NCBI GenBank assembly: GCA_002384815.1
Contig: DGBN01000065.1
Coordinates: 130,273-194,272 of the forward strand
Length of the DNA stretch: 64,000 nucleotides
Source of the DNA: Oxalobacteraceae bacterium UBA4003
GTDB taxonomy: Bacteria > Pseudomonadota > Gammaproteobacteria > Burkholderiales > Burkholderiaceae_D
Reading direction: 5' to 3'
Shown here: positions 50,852 to 59,678 of the stretch, piece by piece
Layout: the number at the start of each line of letters is the position of its first letter
Numbering within the stretch: the first letter of the stretch is position 1
Position numbers and translations under genes: made by a program
The notes under the pieces: model-generated
Told to the model about the DNA's origin: nothing
Seen by the model: only the letters and a program-made list of their open reading frames with translations
Databases searched by the model: none

Positions 50852-50857
50852 ATTTTA
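50852..50857 (-). promoter_or_regulatory. Candidate -10 of the ahcY operon
   Basis: TAAAAT on the minus strand, five bases upstream of the riboswitch boundary, in the only gap before the M14 peptidase gene. The -35 is not clear. The start of transcription would coincide with the aptamer start, as expected. Confidence 0.45.
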
Positions 50858-50897
50858 ATCGAAAAACATGCCGACCACCACGTTCGGTCTGCGGAAA

Positions 50898-51851
50898 TTA
50901 TTTTTTCAGCGGCACCGCATTCGGCAGGGAAACAGAATGCACTCTGGCAGTTTCCGCCTGCGGCTCGACGTTATCGCGTATCCATCCCAGCATATCCAGC
51001 CAGATACGTTTCACTTCTGCTTCGGATGGCATTTTTTGTGCATTCGGCAACTCAATCGTGATCACCGGCACCTTCTTGTGGATACCACTGTAGTTACCCA
51101 GAGATCCCGGATATACACCAACACGATTCAGATGCAAACGGCCGAAGCGACGCGGCGGCTCTGCCGGACCATCGAAATCCAGCACCCCAAAAGGCGCATG
51201 CACGGAAATAATCACATCCGGCCGGAAACGCAGCATTTCGTCATGCACCCAGCGGCTCTCAGGCTCGGACAAGGGGGCATGTCCGGGGAAACGGCGCGGA
51301 TCGCTTTTGGTTCTGGCGGCCCAGTAATGCGGTGCATCATACTTCCAGCCTGGCGTCGGGAAATTGCGATTCAAATCGACGCCATTCGCATTCATGCGCC
51401 GGGCGCGTCGGGCCAGCAAGCCATCAGGATTGACGACCGGCACCACACTCCATTCAAAGTGTTGGGCGGCAGGCGTCGACATCCATTCCAGCCAACGGAA
51501 TACGATAGAGGAAGAAGTCAGTTCGTCACCATGAATTCCCCCCATCAGCAACACGCGTAGCGGCGGGTGAGTATGACCTTCGCTTTTGACAGAGGGAATC
51601 TGTCGTGCCAGCAAGGGGAATCCTTGCAGCGAATTGACGCCGGTAGGCACCAGCCCACTACGTTTGCACTTCGGATTCGTAATTCCGGGCAGGCGTACCA
51701 CCAGACGCCGGCACCACTTCTCAAGCTCGGTAGGTGCAGCCACTGCGGGTACATTGATCGCAGCACTTGCGCCAGCATTTGCCGCAGCAGTATAGCCCAG
51801 CAATAACAGCCAAGGTAAGGCGATGCGACTGACGGTATTCACGATGCTCAT
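50898..51851 (-). CDS. Secreted M14 family zinc carboxypeptidase (MpaA/amidase-like)
   Basis: A 317 aa protein with signal peptide ending near AANAGA. The M14 fold has zinc ligands His/Glu in GGIHGDELTSS (about 104-114) and His in IISVHAPFG. DLNRNFPT carries the Arg for substrate carboxylate, and TIELPNA the catalytic Glu. Similar to murein tripeptide amidases that remove diaminopimelate from wall peptides; the periplasmic location here is compatible with cell wall turnover. Two extra Cys near the N-terminus may form a disulfide. Confidence 0.88.
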   Translation of the reverse strand: MSIVNTVSRIALPWLLLLGYTAAANAGASAAINVPAVAAPTELEKWCRRLVVRLPGITNPKCKRSGLVPTGVNSLQGFPLLARQIPSVKSEGHTHPPLRVLLMGGIHGDELTSSSIVFRWLEWMSTPAAQHFEWSVVPVVNPDGLLARRARRMNANGVDLNRNFPTPGWKYDAPHYWAARTKSDPRRFPGHAPLSEPESRWVHDEMLRFRPDVIISVHAPFGVLDFDGPAEPPRRFGRLHLNRVGVYPGSLGNYSGIHKKVPVITIELPNAQKMPSEAEVKRIWLDMLGWIRDNVEPQAETARVHSVSLPNAVPLKK

Positions 51852-51986
51852 TCATGCCTCAAAAACAAAATGGTCGGATGAATTCTGCATGAATTTCATC
51901 CGACCACAAAGTACAACGATAACTTGGTTACAAACTGCCAATTGCAAACCGGTTACTGCGCGCAATGAGGCTGCCTCGTGGCCTAC

Positions 51987-52013
51987 GCTCACATCCGCTA
52001 CGCGGATATGAGC
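51987..52013 (-). repeat. Imperfect palindrome downstream of metK
   Basis: GCTCACATCCGC and GCGGATATGAGC, twelve-base arms with one mismatch and a three-base loop. Lacking a T-run it is not an intrinsic terminator by rule; it may protect the metK mRNA 3' end or be a REP-like element. Confidence 0.5.
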
Positions 52014-52048
52014 CCACCCCAAACCCCAAGTTCGCCGCGAACCCGACC

Positions 52049-53212
52049 TTACAGTCCGGCCGCTGCGCGCAGCGCTTGGGCTTTGTCAGTACGTTCCCAT
52101 GTGAACTCTGGCTCTTCGCGACCAAAGTGGCCATAGGCTGCGGTTTTTTGATAAATCGGACGCAGCAGATCGAGCATTTGCACAATGCCTTTTGGACGCA
52201 GGTCGAAATGTTCAAGCACCAGTTGAGCAATTTTTTCATCGCTGATTTTGCCTGTGCCGAATGTCGTGACCATCACCGAAGTCGGCTTCGCCACGCCAAT
52301 GGCGTACGAAATCTGGATTTGTGCGCGCTCAGCCAGGCCTGCCGCCACGATATTTTTGGCAACATAACGGCCAGCGTAAGCTGCCGAACGATCTACCTTG
52401 GATGGATCCTTGCCGGAGAACGCGCCACCACCGTGCGGCGCTGCGCCACCATAGGTATCAACGATGATCTTGCGACCGGTCAAGCCGCAATCGCCTTGCG
52501 GACCGCCGATGACGAAACGACCTGTAGGATTAACCAGGAAGCGTGTATCTTTCAACCATTCAACCGGTACGACAGGCTTGATGATGCTTTCGACGACGGC
52601 TTCTTCGATGTCCTTGTGCTGCATTTCCGGCGCATGTTGCGTCGACAGCACGATGGTGTCTATGGAAACCGGGCGACCATCGACATAACGCAACGTAACT
52701 TGCGATTTTGCATCCGGGCGCAACCATGGCAGACGACCGTCTTTGCGCAATTCGGACTGGCGCTCAACGATGCGGTGTGCATAGTGAATCGCAGCCGGCA
52801 TCAGCTCTGCCGTTTCATTGCAGGCGTAACCAAACATCAAGCCCTGATCGCCAGCGCCCTGGTCGAGATCGATGCCGGCACCCTCATCAACGCCTTGCGC
52901 AATGTCCGGCGATTGCTTGTCATAGGCGACCAGCACGGCGCAACTTTTGTAATCGATGCCGTAGTCGGCATTATCGTAGCCGATACGTTTGATGGTGTTG
53001 CGCGCTACTTCGATGTAATCAACGTTGGCGAACGTGGTGATTTCACCAGCCAGCACAACCAGACCAGTGTTGCACAGCGTTTCTGCTGCGACACGCGCCT
53101 TTGGATCTTGCTGGAAAATTGCATCAAGGATCGCGTCGGAAATTTGATCGGCAACCTTGTCAGGGTGCCCTTCAGAGACGGATTCGGAGGTAAACAGAAA
53201 ATCATTAGCCAT
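52049..53212 (-). CDS. metK: S-adenosylmethionine synthase
   Basis: Makes SAM from methionine and ATP. The 387 aa protein has FTSESVSEGHPDKVADQISDA (His/Asp catalytic, read in parts), GAGDQGLMFGYA, the metal/phosphate loop GGGAFSGKDPSKVDRSAAY and TFGTGKISDEKI. It sits one gene away from the SAH riboswitch-controlled ahcY operon. Its 5' leader contains a nested dyad that ends exactly at the start codon, suggesting control of translation. No strong Shine-Dalgarno sequence is seen (AGAAAGAA only). Confidence 0.97.
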   Translation of the reverse strand: MANDFLFTSESVSEGHPDKVADQISDAILDAIFQQDPKARVAAETLCNTGLVVLAGEITTFANVDYIEVARNTIKRIGYDNADYGIDYKSCAVLVAYDKQSPDIAQGVDEGAGIDLDQGAGDQGLMFGYACNETAELMPAAIHYAHRIVERQSELRKDGRLPWLRPDAKSQVTLRYVDGRPVSIDTIVLSTQHAPEMQHKDIEEAVVESIIKPVVPVEWLKDTRFLVNPTGRFVIGGPQGDCGLTGRKIIVDTYGGAAPHGGGAFSGKDPSKVDRSAAYAGRYVAKNIVAAGLAERAQIQISYAIGVAKPTSVMVTTFGTGKISDEKIAQLVLEHFDLRPKGIVQMLDLLRPIYQKTAAYGHFGREEPEFTWERTDKAQALRAAAGL

Positions 53213-53266
53213 CGCAGGTTCTTTCTATAGTTGGTTGGATGTCGCGGCCAACTAAATGAGCCTGCG
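53213..53266 (-). promoter_or_regulatory. Nested dyad in the metK 5' leader
   Basis: On the minus strand CGCAGG (53261-53266) can pair with CCTGCG (53213-53218), which touches the metK ATG. Inside it TAGTTGG (53248-53254) pairs with CCAACTA (53228-53234). The enclosed 3' side contains the only purine-rich segment that could act as ribosome-binding site. This does not match the SAM-II, SAM-V or SAH classes I know. Whether it is a switch is unproven. Confidence 0.45.
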
Positions 53267-53390
53267 ACGCTTTAGCGAAATTTATATACCGCCTCGCAAG
53301 TTGTCATTAACTCGGCGGTTGCTTCTTTGTGCTATTTTACGCCTCTTGAAAAAATTCGGCAAAGTCTTGCAAAAGAGGATGCTCGACGCA

Positions 53391-54263
53391 ATGCTAGTAC
53401 TTCTTTTTCGCCTGCTGTCTTACCTGCCCTTGCCCATCCTGCATGCAATCGGCAGCGCATTCGGCTGGGCCGTTTATCTTGCCTCCCCCTCCTATCGCCG
53501 TCGCCTGCAGGAAAATATACGTCAGGCCGGCTTTGACTGTCATTTGTCGGCGGCGATTGCAGAATCCGGCAAAAATGTACTGGAACTACCCTTTATCTGG
53601 TGTGCCTCTCCGCAACGTGTATTGAAAACCGTCACGATCAAAAACTGGGAGTTGGTACAACAGGCGCAAGATGCCAAGCGCGGCATTATTTTTCTGACGC
53701 CACATCTAGGCTGCTTTGAAGTGTCCGCGCAAGCTACCGCTGCGCACTTGCCGCTGACCGTCATGTACCGTCCACCACGGCAAGCAGCGTTGAAGCCGCT
53801 GATCGAGGATGCACGGGCGCGCCACAATCTTTCGTTGGCGCCAGCCAATCTGAGCGGCGTGCGTGCCTTGTTCAAGGTAGTGAAAAGAAGTGGTGCAATC
53901 GGTTTATTACCTGACCAGGTTCCGCAAAACGGTGAGGGTATATGGGCTGATTTTTTCGGCAAACCTGCTTACACAATGACCTTGCCGGCCAAGATGCTGG
54001 AAATGAGCAGTGCGACCATGATTCTCGCCTTCGCAGAACGTTTGCCGCGCGGCAGGGGGTATACCTTGCACTTCCTGCCCTTCAACATGACCGCAGAATT
54101 GACACCGCAACAGCAGGTACGCGCAATCAATGCCGCCATGGAACAGTTGATCAGCATGTGCCCTGCGCAATATTTCTGGAGCTATAACCACTACAAGATA
54201 CCGGCCGGCGTAGTTCCTCCCGACGAACACACTCCTGCTGACGCCGACAAGGTTGCGCCATGA
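53391..54263 (+). CDS. lpxL: Lipid A biosynthesis acyltransferase (LpxL/HtrB family), first copy
   Basis: Transfers a secondary acyl chain to Kdo2-lipid IVA at the inner membrane. The 290 aa protein has an N-terminal membrane anchor (about 3-22), the acyltransferase motif TPHLGCFE (His and Glu about five apart; usually HX4D/E) and the GAIGLLPDQVPQNGEGIWADFFG segment. ATG 53391 is chosen, with AAGAGG 12 bases upstream; ATG 53379 is an alternative. Its stop overlaps the ATG of the second acyltransferase (ATGA). Divergent from metK. Confidence 0.9.
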   Translation: MLVLLFRLLSYLPLPILHAIGSAFGWAVYLASPSYRRRLQENIRQAGFDCHLSAAIAESGKNVLELPFIWCASPQRVLKTVTIKNWELVQQAQDAKRGIIFLTPHLGCFEVSAQATAAHLPLTVMYRPPRQAALKPLIEDARARHNLSLAPANLSGVRALFKVVKRSGAIGLLPDQVPQNGEGIWADFFGKPAYTMTLPAKMLEMSSATMILAFAERLPRGRGYTLHFLPFNMTAELTPQQQVRAINAAMEQLISMCPAQYFWSYNHYKIPAGVVPPDEHTPADADKVAP

Positions 54264-55159
54264 GATTACTGATCATGCTGATGTGGCTGTTGCACTGGCT
54301 GCCGCTACCGCTGCTCGCGCGTCTGGGCAAAGCCATCGGCAGCCTGCTGTTTATTTACAAGAAATCGCGCCGTCACATCACGCTCATCAATCTCGGCCTG
54401 TGCTTCCCCGAATGGAGTGAAGAACAGCGCCGCACCATCGCGAAACAACATTTTCAAAACTATGCGCGCAGCGTACTGGAACGCGGCATCCTGTGGTGGG
54501 CCTCCGAAGCGCGCCTGCGTCGCCTGATTGTGATCGAACCCGGCGTGCCGGTGGCGGCAATCGAGGCCAGTCCGACCATATTGCTATGTCCGCATTTCGT
54601 CAGCCTGGATGTGGCCGGCGTTGCGGTGATGCTGGAGTCTTCGCTGTGCTCCATCTACACGCAGCAACGCAATCCGGTCTTCGATCAAGTGTTACGCAAG
54701 GGTCGTTCGCGCTTTCGCCCGGTCAAACTGTTTGCGCGCGCAGAAGGTGTCAAATCCATTATTCGCGCCATGCGCGACGGCCTGCCTTTTTTCATGCTGC
54801 CGGATATGGATTTCGGTGCAAAGGATGCCGAATTCGTCCCGTTTTTTGGCGTATCTGCCGCCACCCTGACAGCGCCGGCGCGCATTGCTGCCGCCACCAG
54901 AGCCAAAGTCATTCCAGTGGTCGCCACTTATCTACCCGACTATCGCGGCTGGACCGTCAAATTTTATCCGGCCTGGGAAAACTTTCCGGGTGACGACATA
55001 CTCGCCGCTACGCGTGCGATGAATGCCTTCGTCGAAGATCGCGTGCGCGAAACGCCAGCCGAATATTTCTGGGTCCACAAGCGTTTCAAGACGCGCCCGC
55101 CCGGCGAAAATAGTTTCTACGCCGCGAATACTCAGGATGACGTACCGCCAGCATACTGA
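54260..55159 (+). CDS. lpxL: Lipid A biosynthesis acyltransferase (LpxL/LpxM family), second copy
   Basis: A 299 aa paralogue of the preceding enzyme, translationally coupled to it. It has an N-terminal hydrophobic anchor, the catalytic LCPHFVSLD motif (H-x4-D), the MRDGLPFFMLPDMDFGAKDAEF segment and the C-terminal AEYFWVHKRFKTRPPGE, characteristic of the family. Together the pair probably adds the two secondary acyl chains. Which chain each adds cannot be decided from sequence. Confidence 0.9.
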   Translation: MRLLIMLMWLLHWLPLPLLARLGKAIGSLLFIYKKSRRHITLINLGLCFPEWSEEQRRTIAKQHFQNYARSVLERGILWWASEARLRRLIVIEPGVPVAAIEASPTILLCPHFVSLDVAGVAVMLESSLCSIYTQQRNPVFDQVLRKGRSRFRPVKLFARAEGVKSIIRAMRDGLPFFMLPDMDFGAKDAEFVPFFGVSAATLTAPARIAAATRAKVIPVVATYLPDYRGWTVKFYPAWENFPGDDILAATRAMNAFVEDRVRETPAEYFWVHKRFKTRPPGENSFYAANTQDDVPPAY

Positions 55160-55231
55160 TGCAAGCCGGACACCCTGTTTTCCAGATATGACCAGACAAT
55201 GATGCGCAGCCAGATCCAGCGGCCGCAGCTA

Positions 55232-55237
55232 TATAAT
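55232..55237 (+). promoter_or_regulatory. Perfect -10 hexamer just before dapF
   Basis: TATAAT ends nine bases before the dapF ATG, and no Shine-Dalgarno sequence lies between. If used, the mRNA would have almost no leader. The -35 is poor. Confidence 0.35.
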
Positions 55238-55246
55238 AATCGCCAC

Positions 55247-56098
55247 ATGAAAATCAAATTCACAAAAATGCATGGTGCCGGTAACGATTTCGTCGTCATC
55301 GATGCCATCAATCAATCCATCCATTTCACACCGGCACAATGGCAGCAGTTGGCAGACCGGCGCTTTGGCGTGGGTGCCGATCAAATGCTGGTAGTGGAAA
55401 AACCGCAAGCCGCAGGCGTCGATTTTCGCTATCGCATCTACAACGCCGACGGCGGCGAAGTCGAGCAGTGCGGTAATGGTGCACGCGCCTTCGTCAAATT
55501 CGTGACCGACAAAAAACTCACGGACAAACAGGCCATCAAGGTAGAAACCATGTCTGGAGTAATCGAGCCGCGACTCGAAGCCAATGGTCAGATTACCGTC
55601 GATATGGGTGCACCCATACTGACGCCGGAAGAGGTCCCGTTCGACGTCAGCGACCTGCCATGCAAGGCGGAAGGCGCTGACACCTTGTGGCCGCTGGAAA
55701 TCAGGGGTGAAACCCACTGGATTTCCGTCTTGTCGATGGGCAATCCACATGCAGTGCAAGTCGTCGCCGATGTGGATCATGCACCGGTGCGCGAAGATGG
55801 CGTGTTGATCGAGCATCATCCGCGCTTTCCGAAACGCGTCAACGCCGGCTTCATGCAAATCATCAATACGCACCAGATCAAGTTGCGCGTATTCGAGCGT
55901 GGCGCCGGAGAAACATTGGCCTGCGGCACCGGCGCCTGTGCAGCTGTCGTCACCGGCATACGGCGCGGCCTGCTGGCATCGCCGGTCAAGGTACAAACGC
56001 GCGGCGGCGAATTGTCGATTGCGTGGGCAGGCGATATCTCGCCCGTCCTGCTGACCGGCCCGGCTGTGACGGTATTCGAAGGCGAAATCGAACTTTGA
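55247..56098 (+). CDS. dapF: Diaminopimelate epimerase
   Basis: Converts L,L- to meso-diaminopimelate for lysine and peptidoglycan synthesis. The 283 aa protein has FTKMHGAGNDFVVID at the start, the first catalytic Cys in EQCGNGARAF (about 78) and the second in LACGTGACAA (about 224), as required for a two-base racemisation. ATG 55247 fits the family; the frame begins earlier at 55199. First gene of a dapF-DUF484-xerC set conserved in proteobacteria. Confidence 0.96.
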   Translation: MKIKFTKMHGAGNDFVVIDAINQSIHFTPAQWQQLADRRFGVGADQMLVVEKPQAAGVDFRYRIYNADGGEVEQCGNGARAFVKFVTDKKLTDKQAIKVETMSGVIEPRLEANGQITVDMGAPILTPEEVPFDVSDLPCKAEGADTLWPLEIRGETHWISVLSMGNPHAVQVVADVDHAPVREDGVLIEHHPRFPKRVNAGFMQIINTHQIKLRVFERGAGETLACGTGACAAVVTGIRRGLLASPVKVQTRGGELSIAWAGDISPVLLTGPAVTVFEGEIEL

Positions 56099-56203
56099 TC
56101 CGCTAGCGCAGAATTGCTTGCTGCCTCACGGATGTCGGTTAGAATCATGAGCAAGCATGCAGCCACACTCACCTACACCGATTTTTCTATCCTATCTAGC
56201 CAC

Positions 56204-56872
56204 ATGACTTCTCCACTGGACTCCAACGCCGTCGCCGACTATTTACTGAACAACCCGCACTTCTTTGAAGAACATGCGGAAGTTCTGGCACAGATAAAAC
56301 TGTCGAGCCCGCTCGGCGGCCGTACCTTATCTTTGCAGGAACGGCAAATGGATGTGATGCGCGAGAAGTTCAAGATCATGGAGCTGCGCCTGGCCGAGTT
56401 GATCCGCATCGGCCAGGAAAACGACCAGATCACACAAAAGTTTCACAGCTGGACGCGTTCGCTGCTGCTGGCGCGCAACGACGTGGATTTACCGCATATG
56501 CTGACGACGGGATTGCAAACCACCTTCGCCGTGCCGCACGTCACACTGCGCCTGTGGGGTGCGGCGGAAGAATTTTCGCACACATGGTTTGCAGCACCGG
56601 TTTCCGCTGATTCACGAATTTTCTCCAACGGTTTGACGACACCTTTTTGCGGTAGCAACAACGATTTTGAAGCGGCTTCGTGGTTAGAAGATGCGCCTTC
56701 GATACAATCGCTGGCCCTGCTCCCCTTGCGGCTGGACGATGCACCGGAAGCGTTTGGCCTGCTGGTGCTCGGCTCGCCTGATCCACATCGATTCACCTCC
56801 GATATGGCCACCGATTTCCTGACCAATATCGGCCAAACCGCCAGCGCTGCGCTGTCGAGTCTGCTCGACTAA
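56204..56872 (+). CDS. DUF484 family protein
   Basis: A 222 aa protein with the DUF484 start AVADYLLNNPHFFEEHAEVLAQIKL, the LQERQMDVMREKFKIMELRL helix and a GAF-like C-terminal half. The family lies between dapF and xerC in most proteobacteria, and its function is not established. ATG 56204 is chosen because the conserved region starts there. No signal peptide or membrane helix. The N-terminal half of the diguanylate cyclase at 4926-6014 is of related type. Confidence 0.9.
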   Translation: MTSPLDSNAVADYLLNNPHFFEEHAEVLAQIKLSSPLGGRTLSLQERQMDVMREKFKIMELRLAELIRIGQENDQITQKFHSWTRSLLLARNDVDLPHMLTTGLQTTFAVPHVTLRLWGAAEEFSHTWFAAPVSADSRIFSNGLTTPFCGSNNDFEAASWLEDAPSIQSLALLPLRLDDAPEAFGLLVLGSPDPHRFTSDMATDFLTNIGQTASAALSSLLD

Positions 56873-56881
56873 CTTGTCACC

Positions 56882-57838
56882 GTGAGCCTTGCCGGGAATC
56901 AGGCGTACCTGGATGGTTACCTCGATAGCCTGATCAGCCAGCGGCAATTGTCGCCGCTGACGATTGCCAGCTATCGACGTGATCTGCTGGAGTTGCTTGC
57001 ACTGGCAACTGCAGGCGATGGCAGGGCAGCGCTCACCGCCATCAGTCATTTCCAGATCCGTAAATTTGCTGCACAACTGCACGCCAAAGGCTTGAACGCG
57101 CGCTCAATCGCGCGCAAGCTTTCCGCCTGGCGCAGCTTCTTCAACTGGCTCTCCGAACAAAATGTCGTCACCTCCAATCCAGTGGATGGCATCAAGGCAC
57201 CCAAACGCAGCAAACCCCTGCCAAAAGCACTGGCGGCCGATGATGCCGTGCGCCTGGTATCTTCAAGCAACCCAGGGAAAAACGCCGATGCGACCATGCA
57301 GCTATGCAATCACGCGATGTTTGAGCTGCTGTATTCCAGCGGTTTGCGCGTCTCCGAACTGGTGGGTCTGGATCTCAGATATGTGCAGGAAAATCACTAC
57401 GCATCGGCTGGATGGATAGATTTTGATGCGCATGAGGCGATGGTCACCGGCAAAGGCAGCAAGATGCGCAGTGTTCCTGTCGGCCAGCCTGCAATCGATG
57501 CACTCAAAGCCTGGCTGGTGGTGCGCGATACATTGGTCAAGCTCGATCCGCATCCACTGTTTTTAAGTGAACGCGGCACACGTATTTCAGCGCGCGTGCT
57601 GCAGTTGCGCCTGAAAACGCATGGACAAGCCGTCGGCCTGCCCACGGATGTGCATCCACATGTATTGCGTCACTCCTTCGCTTCACATGTATTGCAATCG
57701 TCCGGCGATTTGCGCGCAGTACAGGAAATGCTCGGGCACGCATCCATTTCCGCCACACAGATCTATACCTCACTGGACTTTCAGCGCCTGGCACAGGTCT
57801 ACGACGCCGCCCACCCACGTGCCAAAAAGAAACCCTGA
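56882..57838 (+). CDS. xerC: Tyrosine recombinase XerC
   Basis: Resolves chromosome dimers at dif together with XerD. The 318 aa protein has an N-terminal SAM-like DNA-binding domain (about 8-90) and a catalytic domain with Arg in SGLRVSELV, Lys in TGKGSKMR, HVLRHSFASH (H-x2-R), HAS of LGHASIS and the nucleophile Tyr in TQIYTSL. It starts with GTG at 56882, nine bases after DUF484. A housekeeping Xer by context, not an integrase of an element. Confidence 0.94.
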   Translation: MSLAGNQAYLDGYLDSLISQRQLSPLTIASYRRDLLELLALATAGDGRAALTAISHFQIRKFAAQLHAKGLNARSIARKLSAWRSFFNWLSEQNVVTSNPVDGIKAPKRSKPLPKALAADDAVRLVSSSNPGKNADATMQLCNHAMFELLYSSGLRVSELVGLDLRYVQENHYASAGWIDFDAHEAMVTGKGSKMRSVPVGQPAIDALKAWLVVRDTLVKLDPHPLFLSERGTRISARVLQLRLKTHGQAVGLPTDVHPHVLRHSFASHVLQSSGDLRAVQEMLGHASISATQIYTSLDFQRLAQVYDAAHPRAKKKP

Positions 57839-57902
57839 TTCATCGGCATCCCGTCGCATTCCTTGCACTGCGCCATGAAAAGCATGAGCTCAAACGGATA
57901 GA

Positions 57903-57932
57903 TTGCAACTGAATTGCAAATTGCGGCATAAT
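57903..57932 (+). promoter_or_regulatory. Promoter with overlapping dyad (putative Zur operator) before the Fur-family gene
   Basis: TTGCAA (57903-57908), five bases, TTGCAA (57914-57919): since TTGCAA is its own complement this is an inverted repeat. The first hexamer doubles as a -35 for CATAAT at 57927-57932 (spacing 18), so a bound repressor would block the promoter. The same arrangement recurs before the ZnuD-like operon at 60719-60735. Zur binding is inferred. Confidence 0.55.
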
Positions 57933-57960
57933 CAGCACACTATTCATTACCAGCAGCAGC

Positions 57961-58494
57961 ATGAAGAAATCCGCCGCCCCAGATTACCCCGCCCTGGCTG
58001 AAAGCCAGCTGCGCGACACTTCGCTACGCGCCACCGATGCCCGCATCAAGGTACTGGCCGCTTTGCTGGGCGCACCATATGCGCTCTCGCATCAGGACGT
58101 ACAGGACACGCTGGTCGATATGGATAGGGTCACGCTCTACCGTGCGCTGGACGCGCTGACCGATGCCGGACTGGCGCACAAGATAGCCAGTGACGATCGC
58201 GTATTCCGTTATAACGCCGGCGCCGAACATCTGGCAGTCGGCGGTAAAAACCAGATACTGCAACAGCAGCATCAACACGGTCATTTCAAATGTACGCGTT
58301 GTGCCAAGGTTTTCTGTATCGATAACGTCGATGAAAAACTGCTCGCCACCGATACCCAGGCAAAACTCAATCCATCGGCCGCCACCTTGCGCCAGCAATT
58401 GCAAAAGGTACTGCAAGCCACACTGGGAAAAGGTTTCCAAAGTCACGAAATCGAACTCACCATCAAGGGATGGTGCGCCGATTGCGCACATTAA
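57961..58494 (+). CDS. zur: Fur-family regulator, probably Zur
   Basis: A 177 aa Fur-fold protein with an N-terminal winged helix (about 20-95, with VDMDRVTLYRALDALTDAGLAHK) and a C-terminal metal domain. Cysteine pairs CTRC (about 112-115) and CADC (at the C-terminus) form the structural zinc site; QHGHFKC carries the sensing His. Assignment to Zur rather than Fur rests on the next gene, a CobW-type zinc GTPase, and on the nearby ZnuD-like receptor. Probably autoregulated through the upstream dyad. Confidence 0.82.
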   Translation: MKKSAAPDYPALAESQLRDTSLRATDARIKVLAALLGAPYALSHQDVQDTLVDMDRVTLYRALDALTDAGLAHKIASDDRVFRYNAGAEHLAVGGKNQILQQQHQHGHFKCTRCAKVFCIDNVDEKLLATDTQAKLNPSAATLRQQLQKVLQATLGKGFQSHEIELTIKGWCADCAH

Positions 58495-58518
58495 ATCCAA
58501 GGCATTATTTCAAACATC

Positions 58519-59565
58519 ATGGCACTCATTCCCACCACCATTCTGACCGGCTTCCTGGGAGCTGGCAAAACCACGCTACTCAACCGTATTCTGCAGGAGC
58601 CGCACGGTTTCAAGATTGCGGTCATTGAAAACGAATTCGGCCAGGAAAATATAGATAACGAAATTCTGGTGCAGGATGGCACCGAACAGATAGTCGAGAT
58701 GAACAACGGCTGCATCTGCTGCACCGTACGTGGCGACCTGATCGTGGCACTGACTGCGCTGGCACAACGCCGCCATGCCGGCGAACTGCAGTTCGACCAT
58801 GTCGTGATCGAAACTACCGGCCTTGCCAATCCGGGCCCGGTGGCACAGACATTCTTCATCGATGAAGAAGTCGCCGCCGACTATCTGGTCGATGCCATCA
58901 TTACCGTGGTCGATGCCAAACATGCGATGCACCAGCTCGATACCTATGAAGAAGCACAACGTCAGATCGGCTTTGCCGACAAGTTGCTGCTATCCAAAAC
59001 CGACCTGGTCAGCGCAGATGAATTAGAAATTCTGACCGAACGCATCAAGCGCATCAATCCGCGCGCACCTGTCAGCGACACGGATTTTGGCCGCGTGGCA
59101 ATTGCCGAGGTGCTGGACCTGCGCGGTTTCAACCTGAATGACAAGCTTGAGATAGACCCCGATTTCATTGCAGCAGAAGAGCATGCGCACGATGACCATC
59201 ATGATCATGCTTGCGATACGCATTGCACGCATGATCACCATCACGACCATCATCATTCACATCACAGCGACAATATCGCCGCCTTCGTCTTCAAGAGCGA
59301 GCGCCCGTTCAATACTGAAAAACTGGATGAATTCCTCGGTAGCATCGTGCAGGTATTCGGCCCGCGCATGCTGCGTTACAAGGGTGTGCTGTGGATGGAT
59401 GGCGCCGATCGCAAGGTTGTATTCCAGGGAGTACACCAGATCATGGGGTCTGATATAGGCGGGAAATGGGGTGAAAATGAGAGCCGTTCAAGCAAAATGG
59501 TGTTTATTGGACAGAATCTACCAAAAGAAACTTTTATTCTCGGATTGGAACAATGTTTGGTATAA
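58519..59565 (+). CDS. CobW/COG0523 family metal-chaperone GTPase
   Basis: A 348 aa G3E GTPase thought to deliver zinc to proteins under zinc limitation. It has Walker A GFLGAGKTT (about 11-19), the intermediate metal motif GCICCTV (about 64-70), SKTD for guanine and a His-rich insert (about 222-250) with more than a dozen His, typical of zinc-linked members. The C-terminal CobW domain follows, ending in FVFKSERPFN through MVFIGQNLPKE. Co-transcribed with the Zur-like gene, 24 bases apart. Confidence 0.9.
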   Translation: MALIPTTILTGFLGAGKTTLLNRILQEPHGFKIAVIENEFGQENIDNEILVQDGTEQIVEMNNGCICCTVRGDLIVALTALAQRRHAGELQFDHVVIETTGLANPGPVAQTFFIDEEVAADYLVDAIITVVDAKHAMHQLDTYEEAQRQIGFADKLLLSKTDLVSADELEILTERIKRINPRAPVSDTDFGRVAIAEVLDLRGFNLNDKLEIDPDFIAAEEHAHDDHHDHACDTHCTHDHHHDHHHSHHSDNIAAFVFKSERPFNTEKLDEFLGSIVQVFGPRMLRYKGVLWMDGADRKVVFQGVHQIMGSDIGGKWGENESRSSKMVFIGQNLPKETFILGLEQCLV

Positions 59566-59678
59566 ACTACCGTGGTTTTGAGCTCAGGGTATGATGGTCT
59601 GGATGATGCGAGAGATGCGATTCGCACGCGGAACACGATAAGATCTGATGTGTGAAGGTTCATTAAGGACAAGGGACT

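Noticed and set aside
56882..57838. XerC-type recombinase as an integrase of a mobile element
   Set aside because: It sits in the conserved dapF-DUF484-xerC operon, with no attachment-site repeats or cargo.
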